NCBI GenBank assembly: GCA_001780895.1
Contig: MFJJ01000003.1
Location: 1 to 13,620, forward strand
Direction of reading: 5' to 3'
Origin: Candidatus Gottesmanbacteria bacterium RIFCSPHIGHO2_01_FULL_46_14
GTDB taxonomy: Bacteria; Patescibacteriota; Microgenomatia; UBA10105; UBA927
Length of the DNA: 13,620 bases
Position 1 is the first letter of the stretch, and each line of letters starts with the position of its first letter. Shown here in pieces: positions 1 through 5,529 of this stretch. Both the position numbers and the translations under genes were made by a program. The notes under the pieces were generated by a model, which saw only the letters and a program-made list of their open reading frames with translations, made no database searches and was not told where the DNA came from.

Positions 1-25
1 TAGTCAAGAAGGGGTCGTGGCGAAG

Positions 26-187
26 TCAGGATGATCCACCTTTAGAAGGTGGCCATGTAGCATTTGTTACTTGGCGTCGTAGATAATCATTTTCTACTGA
101 AAGATCAGGGATAGCAGTAATCTTGTGCCAATCGATGGGTGAGTTGAGGAAGTAGGCGCAAGCGGCGATCATTACGGCGTTGTCGGT
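26..187 (-). pseudogene. Detached 3' end of a second tsaD copy (fragment)
   Basis: Read on the minus strand from 187 to the TGA at 26-28, this encodes 53 residues. The first 31 (TDNAVMIAACAY... to ...AIPDLSV) match the C-terminus of the intact TsaD at 1436-2509 at 25 of 31 positions. Nucleotide identity over that stretch is about 74% (69 of 93 by my count), and 11 codons differ only silently, so this tail diverged while still coding for a working protein. It contains the conserved TDNA motif that holds the last metal-binding aspartate of TsaD, but nothing upstream of it: the homology stops abruptly at 187, 12 nt from the stop codon of the ATPase gene. After the shared part it continues 22 residues further than the intact protein. 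It has no start codon or body and cannot work alone. It is best read as the displaced 3' end of an ancestral or foreign tsaD. Bases 1-25 show nothing I recognise. Confidence 0.85.
162..187. repeat. Direct repeat, left copy (tsaD tail junction)
   Basis: These 26 bases match 1512-1537 at 25 of 26 positions; the one mismatch is t173 against g1523. Homology between the two tsaD tails ends sharply at this edge (187 here, 1537 in tsaD). The copies are 1350 bp apart and bracket the ATPase gene, like the flanks of an inserted segment or a homologous-recombination junction. The repeat encodes the conserved TDNA(V)MIAA segment, so part of the identity is explained by protein conservation. Confidence 0.7.
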
Positions 188-198
188 GTTTCGTCGTG

Positions 199-1338
199 TT
201 ATCCCGGAAGTACGAACGAGAGATATGTGTCCCGATTGATGCAGGTAAATGATGCGTCCGGGTAGGCAGCGCGCCAGCCAGAGGGAGATTTTACCGTTTT
301 AGAACCGTATTTAAACTCAAACCCATACAGTTTCCCGCCGGTTTCCTCCACATAGTCAAGTTCTGCGCCGGTATGGGTGCGCCAGAAATACGTTGATGCA
401 TACTCTTGGGTGTAGGCCAGGCGTTTCATTCGTTCAACGATGAGGAAGTTTTCCCAAAGTTGCCCCGTGTCATTGCGGTCTTTGAGTGGTTTGAGATTAT
501 CAATAAGCATATTTCTTACTCCCAGGTCATAGAAATAAATTTTTCCCATTTTGGTGATTTCTTTCCGTAAGTTTCGGCTAAGTCCAGGCATGCGAAATAT
601 CACAAACGATTTTTCCAATAGGTCAATGTAACGGTTGACCGTATCTTTTCCCATCTCTAGTGCGTTGCCCAGTTCAGAAATAGACACCAGCGATCCTACT
701 TGAAACGCGATGAGTTTGAGAAGATCGCGAATTTTTGCCGAATTACGGATTCCGTCAAGCTCCAATAGATCTTTGTAGAGGTAGGCATCGATCAGGTTTT
801 GCAGGTATTCCCGTTTTTCTGTATCGCCGACGTGAGAGAATATCTCGGGGTATGATCCGTACACCAGTCGTTCTTCCAGGCGGGTATTCAGTTCAAAACG
901 ATTATACACGCCGGATAACTCCAGCATTGAGATGGGATAGAGCCGGTACGTCCAGACGCGCCCGGTTAACGGCTCGCTGATTTTACTGGCGAGGTCTAGG
1001 CTTGAAGAGCCCGTGGCGACGACTTTCACCGTAGGGATGGTGTCCAGAATAATTTTGAGGTTTATGCCTATTTCCGGGATCCGTTGTGCCTCATCAACAA
1101 ACAACAGGTCATAGCCTGTAACGAGGCTCTTGAGTCTGTCTCCATCCCGGCTTGCCAGGACATCGACATATTTGCTTTGGTCACCATTGACCGTAAGGGT
1201 TCTTACGTTAAGCTTACGGATGATTTCGGTAATAAGCGTCGTCTTGCCTGCTTGTCTTGGGCCGTACAGGATAATGCCTTTGGGAGAGGTTTGGAGTTTT
1301 TCAGTAATGATCGTAGTTAATGCGCGTGGGAGTAACAT
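199..1338 (-). CDS. AAA-type ATPase with C-terminal DUF4143 (nuclease-like) domain
   Basis: Belongs to the AAA_14/DUF4143 ATPase family, which is common in archaea and CPR bacteria and has no settled function. Numbered from the first in-frame ATG at 1356, it has Walker A GPRQAGKTT (32-40), Walker B DLLFVDEAQ (83-91), a sensor-like TGSSS (115-119), a winged-helix-like segment (about 205-255), and a C-terminal domain. That domain contains WENFLIVERMKR, a GAELDYV motif and a GFEFKYG motif. The spaced D334 and E347-x-K349 fit the PD-(D/E)xK-like core reported for DUF4143; catalysis is not proven. I chose the start at 1338 (MLLPRAL...) over 1356 because the -10 box of the promoter overlaps the upstream ATG, and family members usually start a few residues before such an LPRAL/IPR motif. 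The gene is monocistronic, lies between two tsaD tails, and is probably part of a mobile or recombined cassette. Confidence 0.9.
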   Translation of the reverse strand: MLLPRALTTIITEKLQTSPKGIILYGPRQAGKTTLITEIIRKLNVRTLTVNGDQSKYVDVLASRDGDRLKSLVTGYDLLFVDEAQRIPEIGINLKIILDTIPTVKVVATGSSSLDLASKISEPLTGRVWTYRLYPISMLELSGVYNRFELNTRLEERLVYGSYPEIFSHVGDTEKREYLQNLIDAYLYKDLLELDGIRNSAKIRDLLKLIAFQVGSLVSISELGNALEMGKDTVNRYIDLLEKSFVIFRMPGLSRNLRKEITKMGKIYFYDLGVRNMLIDNLKPLKDRNDTGQLWENFLIVERMKRLAYTQEYASTYFWRTHTGAELDYVEETGGKLYGFEFKYGSKTVKSPSGWRAAYPDASFTCINRDTYLSFVLPG

Positions 1339-1346
1339 ATACGGAG

Positions 1347-1375
1347 AAGATATCATAGTTTTTACCGTTTGTCAA
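1347..1375 (-). promoter_or_regulatory. Promoter of the ATPase gene
   Basis: On the minus strand there is a perfect -35 TTGACA (1375-1370), a 17-nt spacer, and a -10 TATCTT (1352-1347). Transcription would begin about 1341-1338, at or next to the ATG at 1338, giving a leaderless message. There is no Shine-Dalgarno sequence before either candidate ATG. Confidence 0.75.
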
Positions 1376-1397
1376 GCGGAAATAATGCTATTTCCGC
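1376..1397. promoter_or_regulatory. Inverted repeat abutting the ATPase promoter
   Basis: A perfect 8-bp inverted repeat (gcggaaat / atttccgc) with a 6-nt loop lies directly upstream of the -35 box and 38 nt past the tsaD stop codon. A G-U and an A-U pair extend the stem to 10. It could be an operator for the ATPase promoter or a weak transcript-end hairpin for the tsaD operon; no T-run follows it on either strand, so I do not call an intrinsic terminator. Confidence 0.45.
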
Positions 1398-1435
1398 CTA
1401 TATACAAGCAAAAATGGGGCGAATATCTCTATTGA

Positions 1436-2509
1436 TTAATATTTTACGGAAAGGTCGGGGATTGCCGTAATTTCATGCCAGTCGACTGGATTTCCACGGA
1501 AATAGGCGACGGCGGCGATCATGACGGCGTTGTCGGTACAGAGTGCCGGTGGTGGTACATGAATGGCTACAGGAAATTTTTCGCGAAGGCGGGTGTTAGC
1601 AGCAACTCCACCGGATAATAAAATAGACTTAGCGTTAAACTTCTTTGCTGCGCGAATGGTTTTTTCTACTAATACATCGGTGATTGCCTCTTGTATTTCA
1701 TAGGCAAAGGCATTGGCAGGGTTCGACCCTGCCAATGCCAGATGTTTTTTCCATTCCCGCATGACTGCTGTTTTTAACCCACTGAAAGAAAAATCGAACG
1801 ATTCATCCATCATGGGTCGTGGTAATTTTATGTTACCTCTTGCAGCTGCCTTTTCAATCGCAACGCCACCACCATAGCCAAAACCAAGAAGTCGTGCGGT
1901 TTTGTCAAAACATTCTCCTGCGGCATCGTCGAGCGTTCCGCCGAGCCACTGCAAGTCTTTAATATTTTTCATGAAATACAATTCGGTATGTGCGCCGCTA
2001 ACAACCAGAGAGATAGCTGGGAATTGTATTTCCTTCTTGTCATCCCCCGCCCAGGCGGGGGATCCAGCGTTTGATGACGATGGATTCCGGGTCACGCCCG
2101 GAATGACAAAAGAAGAATCAATAAAATTTGCATACATGTGCGCAAGGACATGATTGACGGGAATGAGAGGTTTTTTCGTCACGAACGCTAGGGTTTTTGC
2201 AGTCTCGACACCTACCAGAAGACTGCCAATAAGTCCCGGACCAATCGTAACGGCTATAGCATCAATAGATGCAAACACTTTATTACTGTTTAGTAATACA
2301 GTATTGTTTTTGGAAGACAATAGAGCCTCTGTTAAAACCGGAATCATCGATTGAAGTTGTTGGCGGGCTGCTATCTCCGGGACGACCCCCCCGTATTTTT
2401 CATGCATCTCTTTGGATGTTGCAATGACATTAGTTACAACCTTCGTGCCGTCATCAACAATCGCAGCGGCGGTTTCATCAAAGCTCGTTTCAATTGCCAA
2501 AATTCTCAT
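1436..2509 (-). CDS. tsaD: tRNA N6-adenosine threonylcarbamoyltransferase
   Basis: TsaD transfers the threonylcarbamoyl group from threonylcarbamoyl-AMP to A37 of ANN-decoding tRNAs in the cytoplasm (universal t6A modification), working with TsaB and TsaE. The 357-residue product starts MRILAIETSFDET as the Kae1/TsaD family does. It has the metal-binding HVLAH motif (H120, H124), SGAHTEL (180-186, usually SGGHT), the GG-x-LDDAAGE nucleotide loop near 190-199, SFSGLKTAV (241-249), SGGVAAN (299-305) and CTDNA with D326. All expected key residues are present, so it should be functional. It overlaps the stop of the MFS gene by 4 bp (ATGA), which fixes the start. It is slightly longer than usual because residues about 135-158 are encoded by an inserted palindromic repeat; residues 257-267 are encoded by a second perfect palindrome. 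Its last 34 or so residues may come from a recombination event, since a second tsaD tail lies beyond the ATPase gene. Confidence 0.97.
   Translation of the reverse strand: MRILAIETSFDETAAAIVDDGTKVVTNVIATSKEMHEKYGGVVPEIAARQQLQSMIPVLTEALLSSKNNTVLLNSNKVFASIDAIAVTIGPGLIGSLLVGVETAKTLAFVTKKPLIPVNHVLAHMYANFIDSSFVIPGVTRNPSSSNAGSPAWAGDDKKEIQFPAISLVVSGAHTELYFMKNIKDLQWLGGTLDDAAGECFDKTARLLGFGYGGGVAIEKAAARGNIKLPRPMMDESFDFSFSGLKTAVMREWKKHLALAGSNPANAFAYEIQEAITDVLVEKTIRAAKKFNAKSILLSGGVAANTRLREKFPVAIHVPPPALCTDNAVMIAAVAYFRGNPVDWHEITAIPDLSVKY
1512..1537. repeat. Direct repeat, right copy (inside tsaD 3' end)
   Basis: Partner of 162-187, with 25 of 26 identical bases. It sits in the TDNA-coding part of tsaD. 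The segment between the copies (tsaD tail, promoter and ATPase gene) is the candidate inserted cassette. Confidence 0.7.
1709..1739. repeat. Perfect 14-bp-arm palindrome inside tsaD
   Basis: Arms ggcattggcagggt (1709-1722) and accctgccaatgcc (1726-1739) are exact reverse complements around a 3-nt loop tcg. The palindrome encodes TsaD residues 257-267 (LALAGSNPANA), in the variable loop after SFSGLKTAV. The centre gggttcgaccc resembles a tRNA T-arm core, but no tRNA surrounds it. Confidence 0.9.
2037..2109. repeat. 73-bp mosaic palindromic repeat inserted in frame in tsaD
   Basis: The ends are inverted repeats ttgtcat / atgacaa. Inside are two hairpins (ccccgcc-cag-gcgggg near 2043-2061, and attccggg / cccggaat with a short loop near 2083-2103) and nested inverted pieces ggatcca / tggattcc. 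This is the layout of the dispersed 'GTCAT-CCC ... GGATTCC ... GGAATGAC' palindromic repeats seen in many bacterial genomes. On the minus strand it is read through in frame as VIPGVTRNPSSSNAGSPAWA and following residues (about 135-158 of TsaD), between the HVLAH helix and the strand leading to SGAHT, where ordinary TsaD has only a short loop. Confidence 0.88.
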
Positions 2510-3663
2510 GTCGTTTGGTTCTTTTTAAAGATGAGTCGGTAAAAAATGAGGGGTGAGAATAAAAGAAGTTGTGTGATGATAAGCGCAATACGGGCACCAT
2601 ACCAGTCACCAATTTTTCCCACAACGATTGCAAATAAACCAAATCCGATACTTCCCGCAAGCGAATTGAGAGAACCCATGGTTGCCCGTTGTTTTACGGT
2701 AAAATGTTTTTGAAGAAGCATATTGATTGACGTTTGACCCACACCATATGTTATGGCCGGAACCGCCATAATTGCGGGAGAAAGTACGCTCGGAAACCCA
2801 AGACCAATAAGCGCGAGGGATCGATTAAACAGACTTTCACCTATGAGTATTTTTTTCGGGCCGAATTTATTTATGAGTTTGCCGCTTGTGTAATAACTAA
2901 GCGCTGCAATAATACTCGTCACAAAGGAAGAAATACCTATCGCCCACAGAGGCCACAGGCTGATAAAAAATGCCGAGCGAAATAAATATCCCGCCTCGCC
3001 GAGCGTTTCTTTGAGAATAGATACAATACTGACATATCGAAGTGTCGCATTGATACGGAACTGACGAATGGATTCTTTCAGATGCACAAAGACGTTTCCC
3101 GACTCCTTCGTGTAGACCGTTGGTTCAACCAGGAAAAACGCCAACGCAAGAGTAATAAGTTGAGGGATAACGGATATCCACATAACCAGAGCAAAAGACC
3201 ATTGAGCAAGGATCCCTCCAAGCAGTGCCGATATTCCGAGTCCCACCTGAAACATCGCATGCGTTTTACCGAAGTGTGAGTGAAAGTCTCCTTCTTTTTT
3301 GAGTTGAGTGAGGGAGTCATGGAGCATTGCATCGTTATTGCCACTGTAAAACGATCGTGATAACCCTTCAAATAGTGCTCCGGCCAGAAGCATCCCATAC
3401 GTTCCACCGATCGCATAGAGGATGCCTGATAGAATTCTGGTTGTCGCGCCGAGGATCACCGTATTTTTTCTGCCGATTAGGTCTGAAAATATGCCCGTCG
3501 GGATTTCAAAAAATGCCGAGGCGAGCATGACCAAAGAAAACACGCTCATGCCCAGCGCATACGATCCGGTCACGTTTGAGAAATAAAGAATGGCAACCGG
3601 CGCGTACGGAATAAAATCAGTAAAAAAATTAAGATAGGAAAATAGCCTGATATTTCGTTCCAT
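2506..3663 (-). CDS. MFS transporter
   Basis: A 385-residue integral membrane protein of the major facilitator superfamily, with about 11-12 hydrophobic segments. The signature loop between TM2 and TM3 is present as GIFSDLIGRKN (57-67), a good match to MFS motif A. A longer charged central loop near residues 185-205 (EPTVYTKESGNVFVHLKES) separates the N- and C-terminal halves. The second half carries a related GKLINKFGPKK motif. The substrate cannot be inferred. It starts 9 nt after the stop of the cytidylyltransferase-like gene and overlaps tsaD by 4 bp, so it is the third gene of the leftward operon. I see no promoter or Shine-Dalgarno sequence before its ATG, consistent with coupled translation. 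The length is normal for the family and the frame is intact. Confidence 0.93.
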   Translation of the reverse strand: MERNIRLFSYLNFFTDFIPYAPVAILYFSNVTGSYALGMSVFSLVMLASAFFEIPTGIFSDLIGRKNTVILGATTRILSGILYAIGGTYGMLLAGALFEGLSRSFYSGNNDAMLHDSLTQLKKEGDFHSHFGKTHAMFQVGLGISALLGGILAQWSFALVMWISVIPQLITLALAFFLVEPTVYTKESGNVFVHLKESIRQFRINATLRYVSIVSILKETLGEAGYLFRSAFFISLWPLWAIGISSFVTSIIAALSYYTSGKLINKFGPKKILIGESLFNRSLALIGLGFPSVLSPAIMAVPAITYGVGQTSINMLLQKHFTVKQRATMGSLNSLAGSIGFGLFAIVVGKIGDWYGARIALIITQLLLFSPLIFYRLIFKKNQTT

Positions 3664-3672
3664 GAGGCTATT

Positions 3673-4092
3673 TTACTCGAGGCCGAGGAGCTTGGCCAGT
3701 TGCGAGGTGGAAGGAGTGTGGATTTTGGGGATAATAATAAGCTCTGCGTCGACGATTTTTGTTTGTTCTTCTTTTTTTCCTTCCAATGGATCTCCCTGGG
3801 TAATTGCAATAACACTTGGTCGAATTTTTTTGACAAAATCAAAATATTCTAGATCAGTGCGCATTGGAAGAAGTGAGATGACTTCATCAACAACTGATAG
3901 TGCTTCAAGCATTTCTTTTCGTTGCTTTTGTGAATGAATCGGCCGCGAGTTACCTTTCATGCGACGAACATTTTCATCGGATTCCAAGGCAATAACGAGC
4001 CAGTCGCCGTGTGATTTTGCTTCCTCGAGAAACTTTATATGACCGTAATGAAGTAAATCGAAACATCCTCCGACTAAAACGATCGTTTTCAT
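3673..4092 (-). CDS. Cytidylyltransferase-fold nucleotidyltransferase (RfaE2/TagD-like)
   Basis: A 139-residue enzyme of the HxGH nucleotidyltransferase superfamily, which transfers an AMP or CMP moiety to a sugar phosphate, glycerol phosphate or similar substrate. Numbered from M at 4092: LVGGCFDLLHYGH (6-18) carries the HxGH active-site motif (H15, H18); SRPIHSQKQRKEML is the expected middle segment; PSTSQL near the C-terminus matches the usual ISSS/ISTS-type motif. The closest named families are the HldE/RfaE adenylyltransferase domain, TagD glycerol-3-phosphate cytidylyltransferase and archaeal RibL FAD synthase; the exact substrate is not decidable here. A longer frame begins at 4122, but the ATG at 4092 forms an ATGA overlap with the VanW stop and is followed directly by the family's first strand (MKTIVLVGG), so I use it. 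Confidence 0.88.
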   Translation of the reverse strand: MKTIVLVGGCFDLLHYGHIKFLEEAKSHGDWLVIALESDENVRRMKGNSRPIHSQKQRKEMLEALSVVDEVISLLPMRTDLEYFDFVKKIRPSVIAITQGDPLEGKKEEQTKIVDAELIIIPKIHTPSTSQLAKLLGLE

Positions 4093-5492
4093 TGTGTTCC
4101 TCGTAAATAAACGGCTTGCCATGGGCGGAAGTTTGAGTAGAATGTTTGATCCTCTAAAATTTCTCCGTTTCGGGTGACCTTATATTGAAATGATGTCTTT
4201 GCCCCCCAGGCGGCAAAGTCTACTTGTTTGACCGTGCCCGCGGGAAGCGTGGGATCGTCCTGATAAAGATCAGGCGGAGGAGGAGTGATGCTACCAACGA
4301 TCTGGTTGAGAATTTCTGCTTTCCGGCCGTCGCTCGTGCCATAGAGATCAATAGTCAGAGTTAAGTTTTTCCGGTCTGTATTTGTCTGGATGAGGATATA
4401 GCCCGGAGTATCGTTTTGAAACTGGAAATCGACCGACGGAGCAAATACAGTTGCGTCTATCCCTGCTTTGTAGCCGGCTTGTTCGTAGTATCCGACGCGA
4501 TAGGCGTGGGCTTGCCGTTTTACGATTGGCAATCCGGCCGCCAAGGCAGCCCGAAAAAGCGTCGTTGAAACCTGGCATACACCCCCGCCGTCGCCCAACA
4601 CGGTTCGACCGTCTTTAATGATGTAGGCTGGTTGAAAGCCAGTGGCGGCGGAAATATCTCCAACCGCATTGTTAAATGAAAATGTCTCTCCGGGTTTGAT
4701 CAGAATACCATGTATTTTAGATGCAGTCAGGGCAACATTGTGGATTCTTCCCGGGATCGAATGGGCAAATTCCGAGTAGCCCCGTCCTACACGTTCTTGT
4801 ACTCCCAACACATTCGTTTCCTGGGTTTGAATTGTGGGTTGTATGGGATCAACGACGAGAGCAAGCGTAAGGATCTGTTCTTGGGATGTTGGGACATTTG
4901 CAAGGAGTTTGGAAAAATTAGCTTTAGTGCTTGCAGTATTGAGTTTTCTCCCATCGCGGGATGGTTTAAATGCAGTGACTTTCCCGCCGGCAAAAGCAAA
5001 TAATGCTTCCTGGACGGGAATATCGATGCGTTCTGAGAGAAGCTCCAGTGTTTCGTCGAGCATTTGTTCATTCCATCGAAAATACGGAGATAAATCGACG
5101 CGGGAACTCAGTTTGGCAATCAAATCACTGGTTAGACGACCGGAACGCCCAACCAAATATGCTTGTTTTGCAGATAGTGTTGCGTCATAGCCGATTCCCA
5201 ATTCCATCGCAGAGAGCGTGGCGACATTTTCTTCAAATCGAAATTCAAACCGTTTATTGCGAAACGGCTCGTTTTTGCGATCCCAATACGCTTGGACGTC
5301 GTTTTGTCGAAGGCCGCCGAATGGTTGTCCATCAATATACACGGAAGGATAGACTTTTTCGTTGTAGCGAAGTTGATAGAGGAGGAAAAAGCTAATTGCG
5401 GAAAGCCACACGACACCTAGTCCGATGAGACTGCGGCGGACGGTATGACGAACCGAATCTTTCATTGTTGTTTTGCGTGGACTTTGTGCCAT
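4089..5492 (-). CDS. VanW-family cell-envelope protein with G5-like C-terminus
   Basis: A 467-residue, membrane-anchored extracytoplasmic protein. Residues about 21-41 form one transmembrane segment after a basic N-terminus, with no lipobox or clear cleavage site. Residues about 48-210 resemble the putative peptidoglycan-binding (PG_binding_4) region usually found before VanW. The VanW domain spans about 246-375 and carries its hallmark GDGGGVCQVSTTLF (300-313). A proline stretch (403-407) leads to a G5-like domain (about 415-465). VanW proteins are named after the vancomycin-resistance cluster, but their biochemical role is unknown; a peptidoglycan-related role is inference. It heads the leftward operon and is divergent from the solute-binding-protein gene, with only 37 nt between the starts. 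An in-frame ATG at 5465 is an alternative start, but it would leave little cytoplasmic tail. Confidence 0.92.
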   Translation of the reverse strand: MAQSPRKTTMKDSVRHTVRRSLIGLGVVWLSAISFFLLYQLRYNEKVYPSVYIDGQPFGGLRQNDVQAYWDRKNEPFRNKRFEFRFEENVATLSAMELGIGYDATLSAKQAYLVGRSGRLTSDLIAKLSSRVDLSPYFRWNEQMLDETLELLSERIDIPVQEALFAFAGGKVTAFKPSRDGRKLNTASTKANFSKLLANVPTSQEQILTLALVVDPIQPTIQTQETNVLGVQERVGRGYSEFAHSIPGRIHNVALTASKIHGILIKPGETFSFNNAVGDISAATGFQPAYIIKDGRTVLGDGGGVCQVSTTLFRAALAAGLPIVKRQAHAYRVGYYEQAGYKAGIDATVFAPSVDFQFQNDTPGYILIQTNTDRKNLTLTIDLYGTSDGRKAEILNQIVGSITPPPPDLYQDDPTLPAGTVKQVDFAAWGAKTSFQYKVTRNGEILEDQTFYSNFRPWQAVYLRGTQ

Positions 5493-5514
5493 GATATGAT
5501 GAGAAAGGTAGATT

Positions 5515-5524
5515 TATTGTACCA
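5515..5524. promoter_or_regulatory. Overlapping divergent -10 elements
   Basis: On the minus strand an extended -10 TGGTACAAT (5524-5516) would start the VanW operon with a leader of about 17 nt. On the plus strand TATTGT (5515-5520) lies 9 nt before the ATG at 5530 and could start a nearly leaderless message for the solute-binding protein. No convincing -35 box is visible for either. The two cores overlap, so firing in the two directions may be mutually exclusive. Confidence 0.4.
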
Positions 5525-5529
5525 TCTCT

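Noticed and set aside
735..1435. Plus-strand open frames opposite the ATPase gene
   Set aside because: They lie wholly or mostly antisense to a gene with clear Walker motifs and a coherent fold, have no promoter or homology that I recognise, and look like shadow frames.
1712..1736. A tRNA gene suggested by the gggttcgaccc core
   Set aside because: No acceptor, D or anticodon arm surrounds it, and the stem is a 14-bp perfect palindrome inside tsaD rather than a 5-bp T-stem.
4259..4275. Small inverted repeat cctgat / atcagg in the VanW gene
   Set aside because: Six-bp arms are expected by chance in a window of this size.
5458..5502. TTGCGT-16-TATGAT as a plus-strand promoter for the solute-binding protein
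   Set aside because: The -35 match is poor, and the box nearer the gene at 5515-5520 fits the spacing pattern of the other genes better; not decisive, so it is not listed as a feature.
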